Part shown: piece after piece, positions 52,086 through 60,591 of the stretch
How positions within the stretch are numbered: position 1 is the stretch's first letter
How the letters are laid out: the number at the start of each line of letters is the position of its first letter
NCBI GenBank assembly: GCA_945925985.1
Contig: CAMELV010000006.1
Location: forward strand, 104,557-168,556
Direction: 5' to 3'
Origin: Comamonas sp. lk
Lineage (GTDB): Bacteria > Pseudomonadota > Gammaproteobacteria > Burkholderiales > Burkholderiaceae_C
DNA length: 64,000 nt
The notes under the pieces: model-generated
Database searches by the model: none
What the model was told of the DNA's origin: nothing
What the model saw: only the letters and a program-made list of their open reading frames with translations
Made by a program: the position numbers and the translations under genes

Positions 52086-53723
52086 TCAGCTGCGCAGCCG
52101 CTCGCGCTTGACCACGATGCCGGCGGCGTCACGGTCCCAGGTATCTGCGGTAATGCCCTCCTTGCGCAACTCCGCTTTCTGGATCTTGTTGGTCGGTGTT
52201 TTAGGCAGCGAAGCCACGATGCGCACATAGCGCGGCACCATGAAGTGTGCCATGCGCGGAATCAGGAACTGCAGCAGCTCTGCAGGATCAATAAGGACAC
52301 CAGGCTTCGGTGCCACCACCACCATCACATCATCTTCACCCCCCGGGTTGGGGGCAGGGATGGCCCCTGCTTCCTGCACCGCAGGGTGCGCCAGCACTTC
52401 GCGCTCGACCTCCAGGGACGAGATGTTTTCGCCGCGCCGCCTGATCGCATCCTTGGCGCGATCGACGTAAAAATAGTTGTCCTGCGAGTCCTTGCGGAAG
52501 ACATCGCCGGTATGGAACCAGCCATTGCGCCAAGCCTTGGCGGTCGCTTCGGGCATGCCGTTGTAGCCGGTGGTCATGGCCCACGGCAAGTCGGAGCGCA
52601 AAATCAGTTCGCCGAGTTGGCCGACAGGTACCTCGATATCGTTCTCATCGACCAGACGGCATTGGATACCGGCGCGTGGCTTACCGCAACTGCCGAAGGC
52701 ACGCGTGTTGAGCTCTGCCACCAGGGGCACCGAGACTTCGGTCATGTTGAACCCGGTCAAGTAGCTAAAGCCGTACCGCTCCGCCAGGGCAACAGTTTGC
52801 GGTGTTACCGGGCCCAGCGTCACGATCGAGAGGGGGTTGTCCTTCTCGCCGTCACTCGGCGGTGCCTTGGCAAGAAATTCGGTCATCGCGCCGATCAGAC
52901 CGGACGTGGTGGTGCAACGGTACTTTTTGATCTGTGCCCAGAAATTTCGGCTGTCGAAACTGTCCACAAGGTAGAAGGAGGCGCCACGAACCAATGCCGT
53001 GAAGATCGAATTCGTCCCGCCGACATGGAACATGGGCAGATTGACCAGGATCCGGTCGTCCGGCCCCATGTAGCCGTAAGACAGCACACCCGAAGCGTAC
53101 AACTGCAGGTAGGACGCGAGCACGCCCTTGGAGGGGCCGGTGGTGCCCGAGGTGTAGATGATGCCGTAGATGTCCCAGGGCTGAACTTCGGGTACCGGGC
53201 CCAGCGCTTGGGCATCTCCGTCCAAGGCAGACGGCGGAAGCAGGGTGCGGCCGCCGGGTGCAGGGCCACTGTAGTCGCCCGACACAATGATGGTTTGGAC
53301 CTGTGCCAGGTCCACGTCATGCAAGCGGTCCATCAGGCCGGCATGGCAGACCAGCACCAGCGCCCCCGCGTTGCTGATCACGTGCGCCAGCAGGTTGCCA
53401 CGGAAAGACGTGTTGATCGGGCAGTACCGGGCGCCCAGATAGTTGGTCGCAAACCAGACCAGCACCATGGTCTTGCCGTTGGGCAGCCAAGCACCGACCG
53501 AATCACCTTGTTTGATACCGAGTTGTCGCAGGGCTTGGGCCGTGGCCAATACCTTGGCCCGGGTTTGCGCCCAGGTCCACTGTTCGCCGTCTTCGAACAC
53601 TGCAAAAACCCGCTCCGGCGTGGTTGCTGCCCAATGGTCAAGCAGTGGACCAAGCACCGAGCGTTCCCGCGATGGCATAGCTGGGTTGAACCACGGGGGA
53701 TTGAAATCACCTTCGATGTACAT
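52086..53723 (-). CDS. AMP-dependent acyl-CoA ligase, CaiC-like
   Basis: A 545-residue adenylate-forming acid-CoA ligase. The P-loop YTSGTTGPSKGV is near residue 175, the A8 hinge DRAKDAIRRRGENISSLEVE near residue 425, and the catalytic lysine is in PKTPTNKIQKAEL near residue 515. ATG 53723 is chosen over 53843 because the protein begins at the family start (MYIEGDFNPPWFNP) and AGGA lies upstream. It resembles crotonobetaine/cyclohexanecarboxylate-type ligases. It is divergent from the SDR gene. Confidence 0.92.
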   Translation of the reverse strand: MYIEGDFNPPWFNPAMPSRERSVLGPLLDHWAATTPERVFAVFEDGEQWTWAQTRAKVLATAQALRQLGIKQGDSVGAWLPNGKTMVLVWFATNYLGARYCPINTSFRGNLLAHVISNAGALVLVCHAGLMDRLHDVDLAQVQTIIVSGDYSGPAPGGRTLLPPSALDGDAQALGPVPEVQPWDIYGIIYTSGTTGPSKGVLASYLQLYASGVLSYGYMGPDDRILVNLPMFHVGGTNSIFTALVRGASFYLVDSFDSRNFWAQIKKYRCTTTSGLIGAMTEFLAKAPPSDGEKDNPLSIVTLGPVTPQTVALAERYGFSYLTGFNMTEVSVPLVAELNTRAFGSCGKPRAGIQCRLVDENDIEVPVGQLGELILRSDLPWAMTTGYNGMPEATAKAWRNGWFHTGDVFRKDSQDNYFYVDRAKDAIRRRGENISSLEVEREVLAHPAVQEAGAIPAPNPGGEDDVMVVVAPKPGVLIDPAELLQFLIPRMAHFMVPRYVRIVASLPKTPTNKIQKAELRKEGITADTWDRDAAGIVVKRERLRS

Positions 53724-53875
53724 GGCGGATTCCTGATGATGGGAGAAGGGACAGCCCGGTGGAGACTGATTGGCAGACCCTCTCGAATTATGGTCCACAG
53801 CGCCGCCGGCCGGGTGGCACCAACATGACACAACGCCAGCCAAAGTGGCTCGGCATACTTTGAAAGTCCAAGCAA

Positions 53876-54838
53876 ATGAACCTGCAGCAACTCCGAAAGA
53901 TCATGGTCTTTTATGGGCGTTTCACGCCGAGCTATACCCAGATCGGTTACCGCACTCGCGCCTTACTTTGGCGAGATCCGAAACCTGACTTTGCCGGCCA
54001 GACCTGGCTGGTGACAGGGGCCTCTGGTGGCCTGGGACGATTCATGGCACTGGAGGCGGCCCGACTGGGTGCCACAGTCATTGCCGTTGCCAGGAATCAG
54101 TCCAAGCTTAATCAGGTCGTTGCTGATGCCCGGGCCATCGGAGCGGACCGAATTGAGACCGCTTTGTGCGATTTTTCGTTGCAGGCCGATACCCAGCGTC
54201 TGGTCAATGACCTGGTCGGGCACGGGCGCAAGATCGACGTGCTGGTCAACAATGTCGGTCTGCTCAGTCATGCACACCAGATCACATCCGAAGGACGAGA
54301 GCACACCTTCACCACCAACCTCCTGAGCCACTACGTGCTTACCGAAGGGCTCATCCGCGGAGAAGCCTTCAAGATGACCCGCCCGCTGGTGATCAACATG
54401 ACTTCAGGTGGCGGCTACAACGTGGCACTCAGCACCCGAGCGCTCAACACGCTTGACCCAAAAAAATACAACGGGACACTGGCCTATGGCTGGCACAAGC
54501 GCGCCCAAATGGTGCTCAATCAGCATTGGCGCGACAGCTACGGTCAGCGCGGGTTCAATTTCTATGTGATGCATCCGGGATGGGCCGATACCGACGGTGT
54601 CAAGACCGCGCTACCGCGTTTTCGCGAAGTGCTTAAGACCGTGTTGCGAGATGCAAAGTCAGGTACGGACACGGCCATCTGGCTGGCCGCAGTGCGCCCT
54701 GGGCAGCGCGAAGAGGAAAGCGTTTGGTTTGATCGAAAGCAGCGTACCGCGCATGTATACCCCCACACCCGCACCAGCAAGGACACGCCTAAAACGCTGC
54801 TGGCTTGGCTGGAGGCCGAGGCGGGCCGCTTGACCTGA
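53876..54838 (+). CDS. Short-chain dehydrogenase/reductase
   Basis: A 320-residue SDR with an N-terminal extension of about 40 residues resembling DHRS12/retinol-dehydrogenase-like proteins (MVFYGRFTPSYTQIGY). The nucleotide motif TGASGGLGRFMA is near residues 47-58, and NNVG near residue 124. The catalytic Ser is around residue 175 in NMTSGGGYN, with Tyr-x3-Lys in YGWHKRAQ near residue 203. It oxidises or reduces an alcohol/carbonyl in the acyl-CoA region. The stop codon is part of a 16-bp palindrome shared with the convergent hydratase. Confidence 0.9.
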   Translation: MNLQQLRKIMVFYGRFTPSYTQIGYRTRALLWRDPKPDFAGQTWLVTGASGGLGRFMALEAARLGATVIAVARNQSKLNQVVADARAIGADRIETALCDFSLQADTQRLVNDLVGHGRKIDVLVNNVGLLSHAHQITSEGREHTFTTNLLSHYVLTEGLIRGEAFKMTRPLVINMTSGGGYNVALSTRALNTLDPKKYNGTLAYGWHKRAQMVLNQHWRDSYGQRGFNFYVMHPGWADTDGVKTALPRFREVLKTVLRDAKSGTDTAIWLAAVRPGQREEESVWFDRKQRTAHVYPHTRTSKDTPKTLLAWLEAEAGRLT

Positions 54839-54851
54839 CACCGCGGTGTCA
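54836..54851. terminator. 16-bp palindrome between convergent genes
   Basis: TGACACCG-CGGTGTCA is a perfect palindrome that includes the SDR stop codon and lies 20 bp before the end of the convergent enoyl-CoA hydratase gene. It can fold on both transcripts and may mark their ends, though there is no T-run and the stem has no natural loop. Confidence 0.35.
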
Positions 54852-54870
54852 AAGGGTACCCGGCCCCAAC

Positions 54871-55632
54871 TCATAGCCGCCCTGCGGCAAAGTCTGCAAT
54901 CCGCTGCGCGGTGTCGGGGTCGGCAAAGCAGGCCATAGCGGCCTCGCTCTCCAGCACCAGCGCGTTGGCCAACTGGGTTTGCAACTGACTGTTTAGCAGT
55001 CGCTTGAAGCGGCTGGTGGCCCCCGCCGAGCGGCTGGCCACTTGCGCTGCCAGCGTCAGCGCAGTGGGCAGCATGTCGGGCAAGGGCACCACGCGGTTGA
55101 CGAGGCCCAGGTCTTTAAGGGCCTGAGCGCCATGGCGTTCGCCCAGCACAATCAGCTCCATAGTGCGCTGGTGGCCCAGGGTTTGCGGCAGCAGGTGCGT
55201 CACGCCGCCGGTTACAAAATGCCCCAGCGCCATCTCGGGGAAAAAACACACCAGGCTGTCGGCGGCTACCACCAGGTCGCAGTTGAGCACCCACTCAAAG
55301 CCACCGCCCACCGCGTAGCCGTGCACCGCGCCCACCACCAGTTTTGGTCCGAACATGATGTCGCGGGTGATCTGCTGGATGCGCTCGCAGTGCAGTGCAA
55401 TGGCGGCCGGGCTCTCGGACTGCTGCTCAAATTCTTTCAGGTCGTCGCCGGCGCAAAAGGCGCGGCCGGCGCCGGTCAGCACAATAGCGCCGGTGGCCGG
55501 GTCCGCCTGCGCCTGCACCAGTGCGGCGTGCAGGTCCACCAGCAGGTCGCCGCTGATGGCGTTCAACCGCTCGGGACGGTTCAGGGTAACCACGCTGACG
55601 CGGCCTTCGGTACTCAGTTGGGCAAATGTCAT
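54871..55632 (-). CDS. Enoyl-CoA hydratase/isomerase family protein
   Basis: A 253-residue crotonase-fold enzyme. AGRAFCAGDDLKEFEQQ (near residues 60-76) and the HGYAVGGGFEWVLNCDLVVA region form the oxyanion hole. ATG 55632 is chosen as the family start (MTFAQLSTEGRVSVVTLNRP); upstream in-frame starts run into the ligase gene. It lies 28 bp after the ligase at 55661 and is probably co-transcribed, acting on the CoA ester that the ligase makes. Confidence 0.92.
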   Translation of the reverse strand: MTFAQLSTEGRVSVVTLNRPERLNAISGDLLVDLHAALVQAQADPATGAIVLTGAGRAFCAGDDLKEFEQQSESPAAIALHCERIQQITRDIMFGPKLVVGAVHGYAVGGGFEWVLNCDLVVAADSLVCFFPEMALGHFVTGGVTHLLPQTLGHQRTMELIVLGERHGAQALKDLGLVNRVVPLPDMLPTALTLAAQVASRSAGATSRFKRLLNSQLQTQLANALVLESEAAMACFADPDTAQRIADFAAGRL

Positions 55633-55660
55633 GGGGGGTACTCGGTTGGGTGGGTGCCTG

Positions 55661-57280
55661 TCATCCCCGCGCAGGCGGAGAACCATCGTAAGTGTCGGCG
55701 GTGATGCCATCCTGCTGCAGTCGAAATTTTTCGACCTTGTCGGTGGGGGTCTTGGGCAGGCTCTCGGCAAAGCGCAGGTAGCGCGGCACCATAAAGCGGG
55801 CCATGCGTGCGGCGCACCAGATGCTCAGCCCTGGTGCGTCTGGCCGCTCGCCGGGGCGCAGCACCACGCAGGCCATCACCTCTTCTTCGGTCAGCTCGCT
55901 GGGCACGCCGTACACGGCGCAGCTCAGCACCGCGGGGTGGGCCTCAATCACCTGCTCCACCTCGGCGGCAGAGATGTTCTCGCCGCGCCGGCGCACCATG
56001 TCCTTGCGCCGGCCTACAAAATACAGGTACCCATCAGCGTCCTGGCGCAGCAGGTCGCCGGTGTGAAACCAGAGGTTGCGAAAGGCCTGCAGGCTGGCCT
56101 CAGGCATGCCGTAATAGCCCGCCATCAGCAGGCCCGGCTCCAGCGCGCGGATCACCAGCTCGCCGGTGGCGTCTGGCCCCAGCGTGAAGCCGTCTTCGTC
56201 TTGCAGGGCCACCTCGAACGGGCCGATCGCCCGGCCGCAGCTGCCCACGCGCCGGGGTTCATCCAGCGGGGTGTAGATCATCACCCCAGCCTCGGTGGAG
56301 CCGTAGAGCTCTACCAGCCGGCAGCCAAAGCGCGCCTCGAAATCTGGCGCCCAGGCCGGCAGCGGCACGCCCCAGCCCAGCCGCGCCACGTGCTCACGGT
56401 CGCTCGGCGAGGGTGGTTGCTTCCACAGCATGGTCAGCGTTGCGCCCATGAAATCGAACACCGTGGCTTTGAAGGCCCGCATCTCGTCCCAGTAGCGCGA
56501 GACGCTAAAGCGCTCGCCGATGGCCGCCACCCCGCGCAGCAGCAGCGCCGGGGCGATGGTCATCACCGCCGCATCCAGGTGGTACATGGGGTAGGGGCAG
56601 TACAGCACATCGTCCGGGCGCAGGCCCAGCCCCGCTATCACCAGTCGGGCATGACCCAGCACAAAGCGGTGCGGAATCATTGCCGCCTTGGAGCGGCCGG
56701 TGGTGCCCGAGGTGTACAGCAGCAGGCAAAGGTCGGCAAAACCCACTACCGGGCGCGGCAGCGTGCTGGCGTTGGGCGTGATCTGGCGCAGCACTGCGTA
56801 GGGCAGGCAGGCGGGCGAGGCTGTTGGCGGGCCGGCGGCCGGCCCGTTGTCGCCGGTCAGCACCACTTGGCTGATGCGCGGTAGCGCCGGCAGCACCTCG
56901 GTCAGCGCACTGTAAAGAGTGGCGTCCGTAATCACCAGTCGGCTCTGCACCAGGTCAATCGCGTCGCGCAGGGCCGCGCCGCGAAACGCGGTGTTGACCG
57001 GCGCCGTGACCGCGCCCAGCTTGGCCAGTGCAAACCACAATACGGCAAAAGTAATGCAGTTGGGCAGCAGCAGGCTGACGTTGTCCCCCTGGCCCACGCC
57101 CAGCGCGTGCAGGCCGGCGGCCACCCGGTCGGACTCGGCATCGAGCCAGCCGTAAGTCCATTCGCCACTGGCCATGCGGATGAAGGGCTGGTCGGGTACA
57201 TCGGCTGCGGCCGCGCGCAGCGCATCCCCTAGCGAGATAGGCAGGTCGGCCAGCAGGGCAGAGGCGGGTTCTGGGCGCAT
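55661..57280 (-). CDS. AMP-dependent acyl-CoA ligase, CaiC-like
   Basis: A 539-residue adenylate-forming ligase similar to the one at 52086. The P-loop YTSGTTGRSKAAM is near residue 188, the hinge FVGRRKDMVRRRGENISAAE near residue 410, and the catalytic lysine is in PKTPTDKVEKFRL near residue 510. The coding strand is notably GC-rich compared with the flanks. It starts an operon with the downstream enoyl-CoA hydratase. The acid substrate is not known. Confidence 0.92.
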   Translation of the reverse strand: MRPEPASALLADLPISLGDALRAAAADVPDQPFIRMASGEWTYGWLDAESDRVAAGLHALGVGQGDNVSLLLPNCITFAVLWFALAKLGAVTAPVNTAFRGAALRDAIDLVQSRLVITDATLYSALTEVLPALPRISQVVLTGDNGPAAGPPTASPACLPYAVLRQITPNASTLPRPVVGFADLCLLLYTSGTTGRSKAAMIPHRFVLGHARLVIAGLGLRPDDVLYCPYPMYHLDAAVMTIAPALLLRGVAAIGERFSVSRYWDEMRAFKATVFDFMGATLTMLWKQPPSPSDREHVARLGWGVPLPAWAPDFEARFGCRLVELYGSTEAGVMIYTPLDEPRRVGSCGRAIGPFEVALQDEDGFTLGPDATGELVIRALEPGLLMAGYYGMPEASLQAFRNLWFHTGDLLRQDADGYLYFVGRRKDMVRRRGENISAAEVEQVIEAHPAVLSCAVYGVPSELTEEEVMACVVLRPGERPDAPGLSIWCAARMARFMVPRYLRFAESLPKTPTDKVEKFRLQQDGITADTYDGSPPARG

Positions 57281-57608
57281 ACAGTGAATATACCTGCGGC
57301 ACCTGTGGTGGCCATGGCGGCCGGCGCGGCAAAAAAGTCAAACCGCTATTTAATCAATAGCTACATCCTCAATAACCACGTGGCCTAGAGCCGTATTTGA
57401 CATATAAACTTGAGCACCTTGAGGCAGCTGATTTGCGCGCTAGCTGCGCCGGGCTGCCGCAGGTTGAACCCGCCTCGGGAGGGGCTGGCCACCGAATAGT
57501 TGTAACAGGCGGTGGTCAAGCGCCAAAAGTCTACCGACCATATGGAGCCAACCACCAATCGGTAGGTCAGCCATGAGCACCGCGGTGACCGTCGCCCGCC
57601 CGTGGGCA
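57281..57608. other. 328-bp gene-free gap
   Basis: This gap separates the acyl-CoA ligase operon from the end of the tyrosine-phosphatase gene. It should contain the ligase promoter on the minus strand. It also holds a short repeat-like element (57337-57401). I see no convincing protein or RNA gene: the short open frames lack ribosome-binding sites and recognisable sequence. Confidence 0.5.
57337..57401. repeat. Comamonad-style short intergenic repeat (candidate)
   Basis: The segment begins TCAAACCGCTATTTAATC, contains CAATAGCTAC, and ends GGCCTAGAGCCGTATTTGA, so its ends are imperfect inverted copies (TCAAA-CCG and, on the other strand, TCAAATACGG). It is AT-rich against its surroundings. 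Sequences of this style, with CTATT..AATAGC cores, are scattered between genes in Comamonadaceae. Only one copy is seen in the window, so membership rests on memory. Confidence 0.35.
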
Positions 57609-58385
57609 CTACTGTTCAAGATAAAGCTCAGACAATCGGGTGCGCTGGGGCTGTTGCAGCCCCAACTCTTGGCTCAAATAGTGATCTATACCACCGAATT
57701 CCGTGTCTATGGTCTCGTAGGCGGCTGCCAAAAACGCTTCTTCAGCACGACCTAAAGCGGTCGTGACATCGGCGGGCAAGTTACCGGTGGCCGACGGATC
57801 GACTCTCCACAGCAGGTTTGTGAGCATGTAGTCCTGAAACACAATTTCGCGTGAGACGCCCAGCGTGCTTAGGACCAAGGCCGCTGCGAAGCCGGTTCGG
57901 TCTTTCCCGGCTGAGCAGTGAAAGACCAAGGGTGTCGACTCAGCCAACAGGAGCTCAAAGAATCGACGAAAGTGCCCAGCATGGTCGCGCACAAAACCGC
58001 GGTACAAATCGCACATCAGCTCTTCCGTGACCTGCCGATTAATAGGCTGACCGCCTTCAAGACGTGAGCGAAGCTGATAACCAATAGTGGGTTCGATGGG
58101 CAGGGTGTGGCGAAAAGCCCCTGTCAACAGTCCAGGCCCCGCTTTGGCAACTTCGTCATCACTACGAAAATCGACCACGCTGTGAACGCCGAGCGTTTCC
58201 AATTGAGCGAGGTCGTGGATCGTCAGTTGGCCAAGCTGGTTGGAGCGAAAGATGCGGCCTTGCCGAACCCGGCGACCATCGCTAGTGGTGTAGCCGCCAA
58301 CGTCCCGAAAATTTGTAGCCCCCTTCAAGCGTGGGCCTTGAGCTAGGCTATGCCGGCTGTCTGTATCCGTAGGCATGGTTTTCAT
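57609..58385 (-). CDS. Tyrosine-protein phosphatase family (Y_phosphatase3-like)
   Basis: A 258-residue cysteine-dependent phosphatase. The P-loop signature is HCSAGKDRTG at residues 156-165, with nucleophile Cys157 and Arg163. The N-terminal NFRDVGGYTTSDGRRVRQG (near residues 25-43) is typical of the bacterial DSP/tyrosine-serine phosphatase family, whose members also act on phosphoinositides and phosphosugars. Asp72 in VDFRSDDE belongs to the conserved N-terminal VDFRS motif of this family. The start overlaps the UgpC-type gene by 4 bp (ATGA), so it is made together with an importer ATPase. A small-molecule phosphate may be its substrate. Confidence 0.88.
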   Translation of the reverse strand: MKTMPTDTDSRHSLAQGPRLKGATNFRDVGGYTTSDGRRVRQGRIFRSNQLGQLTIHDLAQLETLGVHSVVDFRSDDEVAKAGPGLLTGAFRHTLPIEPTIGYQLRSRLEGGQPINRQVTEELMCDLYRGFVRDHAGHFRRFFELLLAESTPLVFHCSAGKDRTGFAAALVLSTLGVSREIVFQDYMLTNLLWRVDPSATGNLPADVTTALGRAEEAFLAAAYETIDTEFGGIDHYLSQELGLQQPQRTRLSELYLEQ

Positions 58386-59452
58386 GCAGCCAAACGCTGC
58401 CCCGTTTCGCTGTTGAAGATGTGCAAGCAGTCCTGATCGATAAACAGTTCAACCAAGTCGCCGGGAGTGCTACGCCACCTGGTGGAGACTCGCGCCTGCA
58501 TGGTCATGCGGTCCATTTCAAGATGGAGTAAGGTTTCCGAACCAAGGTGCTCAATGTGCCGCAATTTGGCGGCGATCGCCAGTGGTCTGATGCAGTCTGC
58601 TGAACTGACCCGAATGTCCTCTGGTCTGACGCCAACCGTGACCGCGTTGCCTGCCCCGACGCATGCTGGCTCGCCCACCAAAAAACCAGCGGTGGTCAAC
58701 CGGCCCTGTGGATCTCGGTGGGCTGGCAACAGGTTCATTGCGGGGCTGCCAATGAAGCCTGCCACAAAGGTATTGGCTGGCCGTTCATAGACGTCCAGCG
58801 GCGCACCAATTTGTTGCACCCGACCATCCTTCATGACGACAATGCGGTCCGCCATGGTCATCGCTTCCACTTGGTCATGGGTGACGTACACCGCCGTGAT
58901 TCCGAGCCGTTGTTGAAGACCTCGAATCTCGGCTCGCGCTGCTGCACGCAGCTTGGCATCCAAATTTGACAGAGGCTCGTCGAACAGAAAAGCTGCAGGG
59001 TGCCGGACGATAGCCCGGCAAACCGCGACCCTTTGGCGCTGACCACCCGAGAGCTGTTGTGGTCTACGGTCAAGCAAAGGCTGGATATCAAGCAAAGCCG
59101 CCGCCGCAGCCACTTCTCGCGCAATGTCGGCTGCAGGCATCTTGCGCATTTTGAGCGCGTAGCCGATGTTCTGAGCGACTGTCATATGGGGATACAAGGC
59201 ATAGTTCTGGAACACCATAGCCAAATCGCGCGCCTTCGCCGGTAATTGCGTGATGTCTTGGTCACCCAAGTAAATAGCGCCAGCACTTGGCGTCTCAAGG
59301 CCAGCCAGCATCCGCAAGGTCGTGGTCTTGCCACAGCCTGACGGCCCAACGAGAGCTATGAACTCACCATCGGCAATATCCAAATCAAACCTCTGAACGG
59401 CGGTCAGCGAACCAAAGCGCTTTTCGATGCCCGCTAAGCGGATAGTTGCCAT
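58382..59452 (-). CDS. ABC transporter ATP-binding protein, UgpC/MalK type
   Basis: A 356-residue CUT1 ATPase. Walker A GPSGCGKTT is near residues 36-44, the signature [15 protein letters not shown] near 134-148, and Walker B FLFDEPLSNLDAKLR near 155-169. A C-terminal TOBE/OB region follows residue 235. It is divergent from the phosphodiesterase-binding protein-permease operon at 59656-63786, which lacks its own ATPase, and almost certainly serves it. The split of ATPase and membrane genes across a divergent promoter repeats the layout at 9719-16164. Confidence 0.93.
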   Translation of the reverse strand: MATIRLAGIEKRFGSLTAVQRFDLDIADGEFIALVGPSGCGKTTTLRMLAGLETPSAGAIYLGDQDITQLPAKARDLAMVFQNYALYPHMTVAQNIGYALKMRKMPAADIAREVAAAAALLDIQPLLDRRPQQLSGGQRQRVAVCRAIVRHPAAFLFDEPLSNLDAKLRAAARAEIRGLQQRLGITAVYVTHDQVEAMTMADRIVVMKDGRVQQIGAPLDVYERPANTFVAGFIGSPAMNLLPAHRDPQGRLTTAGFLVGEPACVGAGNAVTVGVRPEDIRVSSADCIRPLAIAAKLRHIEHLGSETLLHLEMDRMTMQARVSTRWRSTPGDLVELFIDQDCLHIFNSETGQRLAA

Positions 59453-59572
59453 GGTGGATCCTGAGTGGTTATCTGCGATACGTCGAATCTAGTTTTGATT
59501 TATGGCCGCATCATGACGATCACTACTGACTGAGGTCGGGCAAATCGATTTGTCGTTTGCTACGTTTCTAGC

Positions 59573-59590
59573 CTGTCACACCTTGGTCAT
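59573..59590 (+). promoter_or_regulatory. Candidate Pho box upstream of the phosphodiesterase-ugp operon
   Basis: CTGTCAC-ACCT-TGGTCAT has GTCA cores 11 bp apart in the 7-4-7 layout. A -10-like TTCAAT (59601-59606) lies 10 bp after it, the spacing used by PhoB. It is 65 bp before the phosphodiesterase start. ugp genes belong to the Pho regulon in E. coli, which supports it. Confidence 0.5.
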
Positions 59591-59595
59591 CACGA

Positions 59596-59614
59596 CGCGA
59601 TTCAATTAATCGCG
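59596..59614. promoter_or_regulatory. Inverted repeat overlapping the -10 region
   Basis: CGCGATT (59596-59602) and AATCGCG (59608-59614) form a perfect inverted repeat with a 5-bp centre, lying over the predicted -10 of the phosphodiesterase operon. It could be a repressor site acting together with the adjacent Pho box. No dedicated regulator gene is visible nearby. Confidence 0.35.
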
Positions 59615-59655
59615 TTAAACGCACTACTTGCTTTTGTACCAAAAGGAAACAGACT

Positions 59656-60534
59656 ATGCTACGAATTCTTCAAGTCTCAGATACGCACCTCAGTCGCACA
59701 CACCCGCTTTTCCAGTTCAACTTTGAGGTGACGCTACGCGAGATCGAGACGCTTCAACCAGATCTGGTTGTCTATACGGGAGACCTCGCCCTGAATGGCC
59801 CTGACAACCCGGACGACGTTCAGTTTGCACATGAGCAAATCGCTCGGACCTCCTGTCCTTACTTCGCTCTACCAGGCAATCATGATGTAGGCTTGGTGCC
59901 GTTTGGTGGCCATAGCGAGCAGCTCGTCACGGAGGAGCGACTAGCCACTTTTGTAGCGGCATTTGGTAATGACCGCTTTGTCACCGACATGGGTGACTGG
60001 CGACTGGTCGGCCTGAACAGCCAACTGATTGGCAGTGGTCTCAGTGCCGAGGAAGATCAAATGACCTGGTTGACCGATGCGCTAGCCTGCGATTCAAAAG
60101 TAGCCGTGTTCATGCACTACCCCGCCTTTTTGCAAACAGCCGAAGATGAAGACGTTAGCCACTACGCCCTGTCAAGCGAACCGCGGCGTCAGTTATTGGA
60201 GGCATTTGCCGCAGCCGGTAACGTTCAATTGGTAGGTTCGGGGCACCTGCACCAATCTCGCTCGCTACTGCACGCTGGGATCTGTTTTGAGTGGGCGCCA
60301 TCGTCCGCATTTGTTATCCCTGGCAACATCCTGGATACGTTTGGCGGCCGGCAGGCCACTGGCATGCTTCTGCACGAACTTAGTGATGCGGGCATCAGCA
60401 CTCAGCACTTGGAGCCAGCATTGATGATGAACATCGACCTTCGAAACTGGAGCAAAGCCAGTCCGCACGGCTATTACCAAGTGGTAAAGCAGCCTTGGAT
60501 GATTGGCGACCTACAGCCCAAAATCGCCGCCTAA
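59656..60534 (+). CDS. Calcineurin-like phosphodiesterase (CpdA/GpdQ-like)
   Basis: A 292-residue two-metal phosphodiesterase of the class III cyclic-nucleotide/glycerophosphodiesterase group. The conserved metal-site blocks are D9-x-H11 (VSDTHLS), Asp43 in YTGDLALN, PGNHDVG (residues 73-79), FMHYPAF and GSGHLHQS. No signal peptide is seen. An AAGGA site precedes the ATG. It heads the operon with a Ugp-like binding protein and permeases behind a probable Pho box, so intracellular hydrolysis of imported glycerophosphodiesters is more likely than cAMP turnover. This is inference from context. Confidence 0.88.
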   Translation: MLRILQVSDTHLSRTHPLFQFNFEVTLREIETLQPDLVVYTGDLALNGPDNPDDVQFAHEQIARTSCPYFALPGNHDVGLVPFGGHSEQLVTEERLATFVAAFGNDRFVTDMGDWRLVGLNSQLIGSGLSAEEDQMTWLTDALACDSKVAVFMHYPAFLQTAEDEDVSHYALSSEPRRQLLEAFAAAGNVQLVGSGHLHQSRSLLHAGICFEWAPSSAFVIPGNILDTFGGRQATGMLLHELSDAGISTQHLEPALMMNIDLRNWSKASPHGYYQVVKQPWMIGDLQPKIAA

Positions 60535-60591
60535 CCGCGTCCGATAGACCTCTGAATTTATTTACTCACCTTGACTTGACACACGACCACC

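Noticed and set aside
52008..53828. Open frame of about 606 codons opposite the CaiC-like ligase
   Set aside because: Antisense to a ligase with all adenylation motifs; the translated sequence is low in structure-like patterns and resembles no family.
55355..56884. Open frame of about 509 codons opposite the second ligase and the hydratase
   Set aside because: It spans two real genes on the other strand and is explained by their high third-position GC content.
59461..59545. Second Pho box for the UgpC-type ATPase on the minus strand
   Set aside because: The nearest GTCA-like cores are 13 bp apart, not 11, and no matching -10 was found.
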